In this document: piece after piece, positions 33,039 through 42,307 of the stretch
How the letters are laid out: every line of letters starts with the position of its first letter
Position numbering within the stretch: the first letter of the stretch is position 1
NCBI GenBank assembly: GCA_965232105.1
Contig: OZ246956.1
Span: forward strand, 3,782,001-3,846,000
Length of the DNA: 64,000 nt
Reading direction: 5' to 3'
Origin: Multivorans sp965232105
GTDB taxonomy: Bacteria > Acidobacteriota > Thermoanaerobaculia > Multivoradales > Multivoraceae
Notes under the pieces: generated by a model
Seen by the model: only the letters and a program-made list of their open reading frames with translations
What the model was told of the DNA's origin: nothing
Databases searched by the model: none
Translations under genes and position numbers: made by a program

Positions 33039-35221
33039 GAGTCCACTTCTCCGAATCCCGCCGACACGATCCTCAGGAGTTGGTCGTGTGAAATCGCTTC
33101 CGCCGCGACGTAGTTCGCGGGACCGACGCAATCGAGCGTCTTGAGTTCGCTGTAGGAGACTGGCCGGGGGATGCCCGTCAGGCAGTCGAAGGTGAACGCC
33201 GTTACTCGACCTTCAGCGTCGGCGCGGGCTTCGATGTCGGCGGACGTCAGGACACCTTGGCGGCTGAGTGTTGCGACGGCCTCCTCCTTCGAGAGTGTGG
33301 CGGAGAAGGTCGCGCGAGCCACAGCAGCCACTTCCATCCTCGGCTCACTGAGATAGAAGACAACGATCGTCCCGCGTGGTAGGAGCCCGTGCCGGCCGGC
33401 CCGAAAGAAGTAGGCCCGTTCAAGCCGGAGAGCTGCCTCCCGGCCCGGCAGCAGCGACGACTGTGTGACTGTGGGTGGCAGGAGCTGCTCCGCATAGCTT
33501 GGCCGAACCGGCACCACCACGCTCGTGCGGCCGACGGGGAGTAGAAGGCCCGGAGAGATGAGAGTCTCGAAGTCGAAGAGAGGGATGCGATTCTCGACGG
33601 CCTCTGCTTGCCTGATCTCGATGCCCTTGTCGCTTGCTTCGCTCCAGGCGGGCATAGTCGGTGCCAACCGAAGCCCGGTTTGCTCCCTGAAGTCAGCGGA
33701 GAAACTCCGCCAACCGTCTGGCAGCAAGAAGCCGCCGTAGACCAGCTTCGAGAGTGTCGCGCTCGGCCCGCCATTGCCTGTTCGTACCCGACGAAAGCCG
33801 CAATCGAGCGCGACCTGTTTCGTCGTGAACTTCCCAGCTGCGGAATGGAGGTCAATTCGATAGAGCTTGCCAAAGCTACGGGGCCTTAGTAGCCAATCGA
33901 ACAGATGCTCGGCCGTAACCAGCGACTCGGCGCGCGATTCCTCAACGTACACATGGGCAGTCCACGGCTGGCCGAGGATGGTCGGAGGTGCCAACGCGGC
34001 GACCCCGAGGATCCGGTCGGCTGCCCTAACCACGCGCTGTTCGGTGGGTTGCTGGGTCGTGCCCGGATTCAGGACGGCATCCCTGCGGTCAGCCGGTAGG
34101 CCGAGGCGTTCAAGGAAGTTCGCTAGGGCTGCGCGATCGCTGTCCTTCAGCGGACCTCCAGACAGGAGGCTATGGTCGACCTCGGCGGTGACCCGTGAAG
34201 CGCCGTGTCCGGCTGCGGTGGGGAGCGGCGGAGCCAGATCCGCCGGTGCGGCGACCCTGAGGCCGTATTGATCCCGTAGTAGTTCGGCGTGCGAAAGGAT
34301 CCGACCGTCTCGCGAGACAAAGCCGTAGGCGCGATGGTAGATGCAGGCTGCGAGATGGCGTAGGTCGGAAGTGTCCGTGATGCCACGCTTGCTGGTGACA
34401 TCGGAGGTCAGCCCCATCGAGTCTCGCAGTGCGCTCGTCAGCCGAGCAACCTGGTCTACCGGGGGCTCTGGAAGGCGGGGGAGACTGCGGGCTGCTTGCA
34501 GGAACTCGTCGTTCGGTTCGACGGACGTCCTCTCCAACTCACGTATCAGTTCAGCGGTGACGACGATGGGGACTGCTCCAAGCAGCCACAACGATTGCCC
34601 CCGGTCGCGCTGCCTCAGGGCGTCGAACACGACATTCAAGTCGAGCACCCAGCGACGTGCCGGAAGTCGTGGCCTGTCGCGGAACGTGATCGCCTCGGCG
34701 GCGGGCGGTGGGCTTTCGTCCCGCGGCGACGGCTTGCGGAAGAGCGACGGAACATCGAGTTCCCTAAGGTAGACGTTGATCTCCCGGTTGGTCGTCCTGC
34801 CGCCGAGTTCCGTGCGGTGGAGCGCAAAGCCGTGGCGCACCCAGAACTGGTTCGCCGGGAGATCTGCGGCCACGCGGGCCGTGATGCCGAGGACGGAGTG
34901 CTGTTCGCCGTAGCGCACAAGCTCGTTGAGCAGCCCTCCCGCCACACCTTGTCGTCGTGCGGTTTCAAGCGTGAAGATCTGAAACACCTTCAACTGCTGG
35001 TGAGTGCCTCCGAAGCGGAGGAATCCGGCCACTTCCCCACTGCTCGGCCGAGTCGCGACCCAGAGCCGACGCCTGCGCGCTGACTGCCGATAGACCGCTG
35101 GCGTGAAGAACCCGAGTTCCCTCGTGTGGACGTCGGCCGTGGCGACTATCTGGTCGACGTAGGGGAGTACGTCGCTCGGCTGCTTGAGAATCGTGATTCG
35201 GGTCAAACGGGTTTCTCGCAT
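33035..35221 (-). CDS. Multidomain GNAT-PIN-GNAT-like-ASCH-like protein (putative conflict system)
   Basis: This is 728 residues from ATG 35221 (AGGAGG lies 13 nt upstream, a long spacing). Residues 1-155 are a GNAT acetyltransferase with the acetyl-CoA loop ARRQGVAGG at ~88-96. Residues 190-330 are a PIN nuclease with D194 (LDLN), E224, D283/D286 and D305 (SRDGR). Residues ~350-490 look like a second, degenerate GNAT. Residues ~555-700 have a PUA/ASCH-like pattern (GTIVVFYLSEP then AAVARATF). It is coupled to the ASCH gene downstream. Combining RNA acetylation-type and RNase domains in one chain suggests a toxin or antiphage effector, but I know of no characterised example. Confidence 0.7.
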   Translation of the reverse strand: MRETRLTRITILKQPSDVLPYVDQIVATADVHTRELGFFTPAVYRQSARRRRLWVATRPSSGEVAGFLRFGGTHQQLKVFQIFTLETARRQGVAGGLLNELVRYGEQHSVLGITARVAADLPANQFWVRHGFALHRTELGGRTTNREINVYLRELDVPSLFRKPSPRDESPPPAAEAITFRDRPRLPARRWVLDLNVVFDALRQRDRGQSLWLLGAVPIVVTAELIRELERTSVEPNDEFLQAARSLPRLPEPPVDQVARLTSALRDSMGLTSDVTSKRGITDTSDLRHLAACIYHRAYGFVSRDGRILSHAELLRDQYGLRVAAPADLAPPLPTAAGHGASRVTAEVDHSLLSGGPLKDSDRAALANFLERLGLPADRRDAVLNPGTTQQPTEQRVVRAADRILGVAALAPPTILGQPWTAHVYVEESRAESLVTAEHLFDWLLRPRSFGKLYRIDLHSAAGKFTTKQVALDCGFRRVRTGNGGPSATLSKLVYGGFLLPDGWRSFSADFREQTGLRLAPTMPAWSEASDKGIEIRQAEAVENRIPLFDFETLISPGLLLPVGRTSVVVPVRPSYAEQLLPPTVTQSSLLPGREAALRLERAYFFRAGRHGLLPRGTIVVFYLSEPRMEVAAVARATFSATLSKEEAVATLSRQGVLTSADIEARADAEGRVTAFTFDCLTGIPRPVSYSELKTLDCVGPANYVAAEAISHDQLLRIVSAGFGEVDS

Positions 35222-35434
35222 GTGGTCAGGGAATCCTCCTGGGTAAACGCGACGTTGCGCACCGAGTCCTTCATGGACCAAGACGGATTCCATCTGACAA
35301 TCTTATGCCTATGTTGCTATGGCCTCTCTGAGAGAGCGAGCGGACGAACCTTGACGAGCCGCAACTGCCCCATTTCTCGGCCCGACTCGCTCCAAGTGGA
35401 GCTCGAGGAGGCGAACCAGAACCGCGCTGGGCAC

Positions 35435-38257
35435 CTACCGCCTCGGAGGTAGCCGCCTCCGAGGCCGTTTCCTAGTTCCGCGAACCGCCTCGACTGAGAT
35501 CGGCGCCTGCATCCGTTCGTAGAGTCCGAGAAGGTGTTCCAGACGGTCACTCTCGCTCTTGAAGCGCTCAGGTCGATAGAGCCTGTCAACGGCCCGATCG
35601 AGGTTCTGATGGGCTCTCCTCAGAGCGGCGGGCATAAGGTCGGGGTCGTAGAGATCGGCCAGGGTCGCGTCCAAGTGTTCCGAACGAGCGTCGAGGACCG
35701 CCTGCGCCAGCGGACTCAGCCCCGACCTCCCTGACTCTGCCGGTTCGGAGAAACCCGCCGGGGTCGGAAAGGTGTTGTAGACGACGCCGACGGAGTACAT
35801 GTAGTCGCTCTTCATCCGTCCCGTGACAGTTCGCACCCACGCCATGTGCATGGCGGACGTCAGTAAAGCGAACTCCGGCAGAGTCGCCTCCGGCAGGATC
35901 CGGAGCTTCTGATTCGCCACGACCTCAGGCGTAAGCCAGCCGATTGGAATGTAATGTCGTCGCTCCGAGCTCGTGTTGGGCAACACCAGGAACGGCTCCG
36001 CGAGCCTGTGGTCGACGCCAACCTGGGTCGGAAAGCTCGCCATCCTCACCGTGCTCTCCCGCGAACGGGACGCTCGATAGCGCCTCACCGCGGCCACCCG
36101 CTCCGCCACCTGCGGAAGCCGCCGGAGTTCGGTCGGTGACGCGTCCGCCAAGTACAGAATCCACCGATGAAAGCCGTTGATGTACTCGTCGCCTCCGATA
36201 TAGCGCCGAAAGAACTTCGCCGCGCCGGGTTCATGGGCGAGAAACTCCTCGCGTTCATCTCCGGTGAAGGTCAGGAGTCCGTTGTCGATCATCTGAACAC
36301 CGGTCTTGAGGCGACGAAGCCCGTTGATGGGGTGGCTGACCTTTCTGACCGTCAGATGTGGGTCCGTCATTCTGGTGGCGTCGAACAGATACGGCGAGAG
36401 AGCCCGACAACGCTGCTCGTCGGGCTCGCCATTCACGTCCGCGTAGCTGAACAGGCGCTTGACCGGACGCTCGTCCTGGCGCCGGTCAACACCCACGATC
36501 ACGACATGCACATGGGCCTTCCCACGGGCGTCCGACCCCCAGGCAAAGGTCCGATGCGCGAAGGCAAGGTCAAGGTCATACCTGTCGAAGAGAACTGGCC
36601 ACAGGAGGCCGACCTGCTCGCCCTGCGTCACGGAGTTGGTCGCAACAAGGCCGATGCGGACAGGCTTGCCAGCTTGGCTGACGTAAGCTCCTGCCTTGAT
36701 GAACCAGGCGGCCACGTAGTCAAGAGTGCCCCCTTGCTTGCCGAGTTGGGCGACTCGGCGCACTTGGGCGGCCTGCTCCTTGCTCTGCTGACTCTTACCC
36801 CGAAACGGCGGATTGCCGAAGACATAGTCGCAGTTCCCGGGTGGCAGGACATCAGCCCAGTCCATCTCCAACGCATCCCCGTGCACGATGTCCGGGGTCG
36901 TCCGAAGCGGAATCCGCGTGTAGGTTGCACCGAACTCCAGGCTCAGGCGGTTGTTCATCATGTGGTCCATCATCCACAGCGCGGTCTCTGCGATGCGGGC
37001 GGGGAACTCCCCCAGCTCGATGCCGTGGAACTGGTCGACATCGATCATCGACATCCGATCGGCAAGGCTCTCCAGCACGGGCCCCGTATACAGTTCCTTC
37101 AGCACCTCGAGTTCGAGAACGCGAAGCTCCCGGTAGGCGATGATCAGGAAATTGCCGCAGCCGCAGGCCGGGTCGAAGAAGGTCACTTCGCCGAGGCGTC
37201 TCTGGAACCTCAACAGCTCGGCCCGGCGCCGGCCGTCCTTGCGGGCCTGAAGCCGTTTGAATTCGGCCCGAAGATCGTCGAGAAACAACGGCTCGATCAC
37301 CTTCAGGATGTTCTTCTCGGTCGTGTAGTGCGCCCCTTGCGCGCGCCGCTCCGCGGGTGCCATGACGGACTGGAACAGGGCACCGAAGATCGCGGGCGAG
37401 ATCGTAGACCAGTCGAAGCTGCACGCATCAAGGACGGCCCTGCGCATCAAGGCGTCGAAGGACGGGATCGTCAGAGGCCCGTCGAACAGGTCGCCGTTGA
37501 CGTAAGGGAAACGGGCGAGATCCTCGTCCAACGTCGCCTGACGGGTCTCCGCAGGAGTGTTCAGAACCTGAAACAACTGCGACAGCCAAAGTCCGAAGTC
37601 CGCACCGTCCTCGCCGGTTCGACTCTCGAGAAGGTCGAAAAGGATGTCGCGAGGCTCGAAGATGCCCGTATCGTCCGCGAAAAGACAGAACACGAGCCGG
37701 ACCAGGAAGCGCTCCAGATCAGGCCCAGCGTAGCCGGCTGCCGCGAGGGCGTCGTGGACCTTGCCAACCAGTTCGGCCGCCTCGATGTTCGCCGGGTCCT
37801 GGTCGCGAAACACCCGGCGCTCGACGCCAAGAATGAAGCCGAAGCTCTCGACATTCTCCGGCAGGTCCTGGAGAGCGAAGCTGGTGACCGCCCGCTCTCC
37901 AAGATCGTGTAGTTCGAAGGTCTGGAAGTCGCTGACCAGGATGTACCGGGGTCGCTCCCGGTCCGCAAGAGCATCCGAGTACTCTCCCGCCTGACCGTAC
38001 GCTTTGTCTAGATCGCGCCCGGCGCTCTTCTGCTCCACGATGAGCACGCCAGGCCAGAAGAGGTCGATGAAGCCGCTCCTGTCGTCCAGCTTCCGAACGT
38101 GTTCCTCGTAGCGCGCGACCGTGCGGCGACGGACCCCGAAGACTTCGAAGAACTCGTTGTAGAAGCTATGCGTCTCTCCCTTCTCGTACTCCGCGTCCCG
38201 CCATTCCTTGGCGAACGCCGCGGCGCGAACCCTTACCTCGTTCCAGGAGAGACGCAC
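35435..38257 (-). CDS. MmeI-like Type IIL restriction-modification enzyme (single chain)
   Basis: This is 940 residues from GTG 38257, near MmeI's size. The N-terminal ~150 residues hold a PD-ExK-like nuclease: FIDLFWPG, then EQK at ~75-77 (IVEQKSAGRDLDKAY). A helical linker follows, then the gamma-class adenine methyltransferase with motif I DPACGCGNF (~362-370) and NPPF (~482-485). The target-recognition and C-terminal domains continue to the end. Such enzymes cut one side of an asymmetric site and protect host DNA by N6-methyladenine on one strand. No separate methylase or specificity gene is needed. The gene lies 7 bp downstream of the LLM gene on the same strand; the in-frame upstream extension lies inside that gene. 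Confidence 0.88.
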   Translation of the reverse strand: MRLSWNEVRVRAAAFAKEWRDAEYEKGETHSFYNEFFEVFGVRRRTVARYEEHVRKLDDRSGFIDLFWPGVLIVEQKSAGRDLDKAYGQAGEYSDALADRERPRYILVSDFQTFELHDLGERAVTSFALQDLPENVESFGFILGVERRVFRDQDPANIEAAELVGKVHDALAAAGYAGPDLERFLVRLVFCLFADDTGIFEPRDILFDLLESRTGEDGADFGLWLSQLFQVLNTPAETRQATLDEDLARFPYVNGDLFDGPLTIPSFDALMRRAVLDACSFDWSTISPAIFGALFQSVMAPAERRAQGAHYTTEKNILKVIEPLFLDDLRAEFKRLQARKDGRRRAELLRFQRRLGEVTFFDPACGCGNFLIIAYRELRVLELEVLKELYTGPVLESLADRMSMIDVDQFHGIELGEFPARIAETALWMMDHMMNNRLSLEFGATYTRIPLRTTPDIVHGDALEMDWADVLPPGNCDYVFGNPPFRGKSQQSKEQAAQVRRVAQLGKQGGTLDYVAAWFIKAGAYVSQAGKPVRIGLVATNSVTQGEQVGLLWPVLFDRYDLDLAFAHRTFAWGSDARGKAHVHVVIVGVDRRQDERPVKRLFSYADVNGEPDEQRCRALSPYLFDATRMTDPHLTVRKVSHPINGLRRLKTGVQMIDNGLLTFTGDEREEFLAHEPGAAKFFRRYIGGDEYINGFHRWILYLADASPTELRRLPQVAERVAAVRRYRASRSRESTVRMASFPTQVGVDHRLAEPFLVLPNTSSERRHYIPIGWLTPEVVANQKLRILPEATLPEFALLTSAMHMAWVRTVTGRMKSDYMYSVGVVYNTFPTPAGFSEPAESGRSGLSPLAQAVLDARSEHLDATLADLYDPDLMPAALRRAHQNLDRAVDRLYRPERFKSESDRLEHLLGLYERMQAPISVEAVRGTRKRPRRRLPPRR
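35440..35465 (-). terminator. GC-rich hairpin at the 3' end of the MmeI-like gene
   Basis: GCCTCGGAGG (35440-35449) and CCTCCGAGGC (35456-35465) form a perfect 10-bp stem with a 6-nt loop. It lies within the last codons of the MmeI-like gene, just before its stop. It may terminate or stabilise that transcript. The following 213 bp (35222-35434) hold no gene and should contain the promoter of the GNAT-PIN gene. Confidence 0.35.
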
Positions 38258-38264
38258 TTCCGAC

Positions 38265-39305
38265 CTACAGCACCGCCTCCGCGATCGCGTCGAGCGCCTC
38301 CGGCTGCTGGCAGCCCAACAGCATCGAAGCGACCTGGCCGTTGCGGCCGGCTTCCTTCCAGGCCGCGAGACGGTCGACGATCCGCTCCTTCGGGCCGACC
38401 AGGGCGAGATCGTCGACCAGGGCATCCGGCACGGCGCCGATGGCCTCGCTTTTCTTGCCGCCGAGGAAGTTGTCCTGGATGACCTTGGCCGCGTCAGGGT
38501 AGCCGAGGCGCCTGGCGTAGTCGTTGTAGAAGTTCTTGTCGCGCGCGCCCATGCCGCCGATGTACAGGGCAAGATTCATCTTGACCGGAGTGCGGCACTG
38601 TTCCACGTCGTCGCCCATCACGACGGTGACGAAGGGCATGACCTTGAAGTCGTCCAGGCTCTTGCCGCCGCCGGCCTTGGCGAAGCCCCGTCCCAGCGCA
38701 TCTTCGAACAGATCGAAGCGCTCCGGGTTCATCCACACCGGGAACACGCCGTCAGCGACCTCGGCACTGCACTCGACGCCCTTCGGGCTGATCGACGCGG
38801 TGTAGATCGGGATCGATGTGTCGGCGGCGAGAATGCTCCGGAGCGGCTTGCCGAGACCCGTCCCGTCATCGCCGCGGTACGGCAATTGGTAGTGATAGCC
38901 GTCGTAGGTCGCGGGCTCCTCGCGAGCGAAGATCTGACGCACGATGTCGATGTACTCCTTCGTGCGCGTCAGCGGCCGGCCATAGGCGACGCCGTGCCAG
39001 CCCTCGATCACCTGCGGTCCTGACGGCCCCAGGCCAAGCAGGAAGCGGCCCCCGGAGAGCTGATTCAGGGTCAAGGCGGTCATCGCGGTCATCGCCGGGC
39101 TGCGCGCCGGCATCTGCATGATCGCGGTGCCGACCTTGATCTTCTCGGTCTGAGCGAGGATCCACGCCGCGGGCGTCACCGCGTCGTTGCCGTAGGCCTC
39201 GGCCGTCCAAACCGAAGTAAAGCCGGCGCTCTCCGCCTGCCGGATGCGGTCGATCGGAATGTTGATCTGGCTGCCGAAGCCGCCCGAGAGCAGTCCTAGT
39301 TCCAT
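38265..39305 (-). CDS. LLM-class F420-dependent oxidoreductase
   Basis: This 346-residue luciferase-like protein begins MELGLLSGGFGSQINIPIDR. It has GFTSVWTAEAYGNDAVTPAAW, RFLLGLGPSGPQVIEGWHGV (in parts) and the C-terminal LVGPKERIVDRLAAW. This arrangement is typical of the F420-dependent subgroup in actinobacteria and F420-producing uncultured bacteria. With the F420 operon nearby, F420 use is likely. It is probably unrelated to the restriction enzyme downstream despite the short spacing. It is divergent from the gene at 39395. Confidence 0.85.
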   Translation of the reverse strand: MELGLLSGGFGSQINIPIDRIRQAESAGFTSVWTAEAYGNDAVTPAAWILAQTEKIKVGTAIMQMPARSPAMTAMTALTLNQLSGGRFLLGLGPSGPQVIEGWHGVAYGRPLTRTKEYIDIVRQIFAREEPATYDGYHYQLPYRGDDGTGLGKPLRSILAADTSIPIYTASISPKGVECSAEVADGVFPVWMNPERFDLFEDALGRGFAKAGGGKSLDDFKVMPFVTVVMGDDVEQCRTPVKMNLALYIGGMGARDKNFYNDYARRLGYPDAAKVIQDNFLGGKKSEAIGAVPDALVDDLALVGPKERIVDRLAAWKEAGRNGQVASMLLGCQQPEALDAIAEAVL

Positions 39306-39394
39306 GGTCCGGTCTCTCCTCGTTCAGAGTCTTTTTCGGGGTTCTTCCAGCGAAACGCGCGCGAGGCTAGCAGGTCGGACATAGACTGCGCTCC

Positions 39395-40219
39395 ATGGCC
39401 GAGACACCGGCACCGGAGCGCGGTTCCAGCCCCGGCTCGCGGAAGCCCCGCAGCCAGGTGCTCTGGCCGCTCGCGTTCGTCACTCTGACCCTGGGGATGG
39501 TCGTCGTGATCGTGATCGGCTTCGTCATCATCCGACTGACCCAGGTCCCCGGCGACGTGGTGGAGGGCGGCCGCGAACTCGCCCGCGACGCCGCCCTTGC
39601 CGTCGAACGGATCGCGGAGGCGTTCCACACGGGCACCGTGCAGACATCCTTCGTGAGCTACGCCACCGAGATCTCCGGCAGCGCCTTCCTCCAGTTCGCG
39701 TCTCTCGACCAGACCGAGGTGATCGAGCGCAGGGACTCGGCGAGCCTGCTGTGGGGCCGACTCAGGCTGCCGGACGTGATGGTCGAAGCGCGGGTCCCGG
39801 TGCGCTACACCTACTACCTCGACCTCGAGGACGAGTGGTCACTCACCCTCGAGGGAACGACGGTCCACGTGTTGGCGCCTGGTGTCCGCGCGAACCGGCC
39901 CGCCGTGGACGCCTCAGCGATCGAGTACAGGGTCCAGGCGGACTCCGTGCTCCGCGACGAGGAAGCGGTGTTGGAGCAACTCCGCCTCCGCATCACGGAC
40001 CAGTTGGCGTCCCGCGCGGGCGAGAACATCGCCCTCGTGCGGGAACTCGGGCGCCGCAGGACGGCCGACTTCGTGCGCACGTTCCTGCTGTCGCAGTTCG
40101 GAGAAGACGTGGACGGGTATCGAATCGAGGTCCGCTTCCGCGATGAAGTCGACCTTGAGGCCTCGCCCGAACCCGCGCCTGGACGCTCGCCGGCGGTAAC
40201 CGAGGAAGAGCGGAATTGA
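39395..40219 (+). CDS. Single-pass membrane protein, possibly DUF4230-like
   Basis: This 274-residue protein has one N-terminal transmembrane helix (about residues 22-46, WPLAFVTLTLGMVVVIVIG) after a Pro/Ser-rich tail. The rest is probably periplasmic and contains LLWGRLRLPDVMVEARVPVRYTYYLDLEDEW, a beta-strand pattern seen in DUF4230 proteins. An amphipathic helix region follows. Function unknown. It overlaps the ligase gene downstream by 4 nt, so the two are co-expressed. The family assignment is tentative. Confidence 0.6.
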   Translation: MAETPAPERGSSPGSRKPRSQVLWPLAFVTLTLGMVVVIVIGFVIIRLTQVPGDVVEGGRELARDAALAVERIAEAFHTGTVQTSFVSYATEISGSAFLQFASLDQTEVIERRDSASLLWGRLRLPDVMVEARVPVRYTYYLDLEDEWSLTLEGTTVHVLAPGVRANRPAVDASAIEYRVQADSVLRDEEAVLEQLRLRITDQLASRAGENIALVRELGRRRTADFVRTFLLSQFGEDVDGYRIEVRFRDEVDLEASPEPAPGRSPAVTEEERN

Positions 40220-41520
40220 CCGACCGCCTGGCGCGCCGGCGCCAGCGACTCCGCGCGCGACAGGCGGACCGCTTCGGCCGCATGGCGGAGCAGGTCCACG
40301 TTCACAACCCGTTCTACCGGGCGAAGTGGCAAGCCGCCGGCTTCGACTCCCCGCCGACCCTGGACGACCTGACCGGTCTTCCCTTCACGACCAAGGCCGA
40401 GCTCGCCGCCGACCAGGACGCGAACCCGCCCCGGGGCAGCAACCTGACCTTCCCGTTCGACCGCTACGTCCGCGTCCACCGCACCTCGGGGACGACCGGC
40501 AAGCCGCTGCGCTGGTTCGACACCCCGGCAAGCTGGCAGTGGTTCCTCGACTGCTGGCTCGAGACCTACAAGGGAGCCGGCGTCGGTCCCGACGACCGAG
40601 TCTTCGTCGCCTTCGGCTTCGGCCCCTTCGTGGGCTTCTGGACCGCCTTCGAGGCGGCGCAGCAGCTCGGCTGCCTGGTCATGCCCGGCGGGCACCTGAG
40701 CACCGAGCAGCGCCTCAACGTGATCCGCGAGGAAGGCGCCACGGTCCTGGTGGCGACGCCGACCTATGGCCTGCGCCTCCTCGAGGTCGCACGCCAACTC
40801 GGCGTCGATCTCGCCGTCAGTTCGATCGAGCGGACGATCCATGGCGGCGAGCCGGGCGCCGGTGTACCGGCGGTCAAACGTCAGCTCGCGGAGGGGTTCG
40901 GAGCTCGTGTCTTCGACCACGCCGGCGCGACGGAGGTCGGCGCCTGGGGCTACCCCTGCGGCGTCGGCGAACACCTTCATGTCTTCGAGGAGGAGTTCAT
41001 CGTCGAGTGGCTCGACCGGACGACCGGAGAGCTGCTCCGGCCGCTCGACCCAGGCGCCAGGGAGTCCGACCCGCCCCTCGGCGAACTCGTGCTGACCAAC
41101 CTCGGACGGATCGGCAGCCCGGTCGTCCGCTATCGCACCGGCGACGTCGGACGGCTTTGCGCCGCCGGCTGTTCCTGCGGCCGGCCGACCGTCTACCTCG
41201 ATGGCGGTGTTCGCGCCCGCGCCGACGACATGTTCATCGTCCGCGGCGTAAACGTCTACCCGAGCTCGATCGACGCGATGATCCGGGAAGCCGGCGGAGT
41301 CGCCGAGTACCGCGCGACGGTACGCGAACGCCGGCAGATGGTCGAAGTCGAACTGGAGGTCGAGCCGGAGCCCGGCCGCGAGGCCGAGGTTCTCCGGACC
41401 CGACTCCAGGATCTGTTCCAGAAGCGCCTCAGTCTCCGGATACCGGTACGCATCGCGGCGACCGGTTCCCTGCCCCGCTATGAACTCAAGGCGAACCGCT
41501 TCACGCTCGACCGACCGTAG
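40216..41520 (+). CDS. Phenylacetate-CoA ligase-like (PaaK family) adenylate-forming enzyme
   Basis: This 434-residue protein starts with TTG 40216, overlapping the previous stop. The phosphate loop HRTSGTTGKPL, FDHAGATEVGAWGYPC, VRYRTGDVGRL, and RGVNVYPSSIDAMIR are PaaK-family landmarks. The C-terminal NRF follows YELKAN, where the catalytic lysine is expected. A pair of cysteines (CAAGCSCGRP) before the lid is typical of PaaK-like ligases. It should activate an aryl or acyl carboxylate as a CoA thioester. The substrate is unknown. Confidence 0.85.
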   Translation: MTDRLARRRQRLRARQADRFGRMAEQVHVHNPFYRAKWQAAGFDSPPTLDDLTGLPFTTKAELAADQDANPPRGSNLTFPFDRYVRVHRTSGTTGKPLRWFDTPASWQWFLDCWLETYKGAGVGPDDRVFVAFGFGPFVGFWTAFEAAQQLGCLVMPGGHLSTEQRLNVIREEGATVLVATPTYGLRLLEVARQLGVDLAVSSIERTIHGGEPGAGVPAVKRQLAEGFGARVFDHAGATEVGAWGYPCGVGEHLHVFEEEFIVEWLDRTTGELLRPLDPGARESDPPLGELVLTNLGRIGSPVVRYRTGDVGRLCAAGCSCGRPTVYLDGGVRARADDMFIVRGVNVYPSSIDAMIREAGGVAEYRATVRERRQMVEVELEVEPEPGREAEVLRTRLQDLFQKRLSLRIPVRIAATGSLPRYELKANRFTLDRP

Positions 41521-41584
41521 CTGAACCGGACTCGACGGCCCGTCGTGGGTGGGCTGGCATACCAGCAGGACGAAGTCACGTCTC

Positions 41585-41620
41585 TTGGTTCCGACCCGGT
41601 TCTCGACGCATAATCAGCCG
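41585..41620 (+). promoter_or_regulatory. Candidate leaderless promoter of the DuOB-DUF488 cassette
   Basis: TTGGTT (41585-41590), an 18-nt spacer and CATAAT (41609-41614) lie directly before ATG 41621. The -10 box ends 6 nt before the start codon and no Shine-Dalgarno is visible, so the mRNA probably starts at or next to the AUG. The -35 match is weak (3 of 6). Confidence 0.45.
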
Positions 41621-42301
41621 ATGCCGCAAATGAAGCGCATTCTCTGCTTGGCCAACTCCCGGAAACTGAGCGGGCGCTGTCTCGCTGGCCGGGAGTTCGA
41701 CGGGCTCAAGGCTGGACCCTGGATACGGCCGGTTAGCGACCGGGAGCACGAGGAGGTCTCCGAACGCGAACGGCAGTACGAGGACGGTAGCGATCCGCGG
41801 GTCCTCGATGTGATCGACGTGCCACTCCGCGAACCGCGTCCAAGCGGGTACCAGGTGGAGAACTGGCTGCTCGATCCGAAGTACTACTGGCAGAAAGCGG
41901 GGAGACTGCCCCACACCGAGTTGCCGAGATTCAGCGAGCCGAACCGGACTCTCTGGATCGACGGGCACAGCACCAGGACCGGCAGGAACGACAAGATCCC
42001 GCTGGATCTCCTGCCTTCGGTCAAGAGTTCTCTTCGTTTGATCCATGTCGAGGCCCTGACTCTCGCCGTGTTCGCGCCAAGCGAGGCGTTCGGCAATCCG
42101 AAGCGCCGGGTGCAGGGCCGGTTCGCCTATGCCGGCTGCGACTACGCTTTCTGGGTCACTGATCCGAGTCTTGAGAAGCAGTACCTGGTACGGCCCGACG
42201 GCGACTACGAGATGGGCGAGTGCTACCTGACCGTCAGCCTGGGCGAGCCCTACGGCGATGCCTGCTACAAGCTGATCGCAGCCGTGATCGAGCTCGACTA
42301 G
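41621..42301 (+). CDS. DuOB (dual OB-fold) domain protein
   Basis: This is 226 residues from ATG 41621 (ATG 41630 is an alternative). It starts with MKRILCLANSRKLSGRCLAG after three residues, then GPWIRPVSDREHEEVSERERQYEDGSDPRVLDVIDVPL (in parts) and NWLLDPKYYW, the pattern of DuOB proteins with two OB folds. Two DUF488 genes follow on the same strand (6-nt gap, then a 4-nt overlap), a linkage seen in other bacterial conflict-type cassettes. A nucleic-acid sensing role is inference from the OB folds. Confidence 0.75.
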   Translation: MPQMKRILCLANSRKLSGRCLAGREFDGLKAGPWIRPVSDREHEEVSERERQYEDGSDPRVLDVIDVPLREPRPSGYQVENWLLDPKYYWQKAGRLPHTELPRFSEPNRTLWIDGHSTRTGRNDKIPLDLLPSVKSSLRLIHVEALTLAVFAPSEAFGNPKRRVQGRFAYAGCDYAFWVTDPSLEKQYLVRPDGDYEMGECYLTVSLGEPYGDACYKLIAAVIELD

Positions 42302-42307
42302 AGAACC

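Noticed and set aside
36167..37912. Plus-strand open frame over the MmeI-like gene
   Set aside because: It is antisense to the methyltransferase motifs and has no family look.
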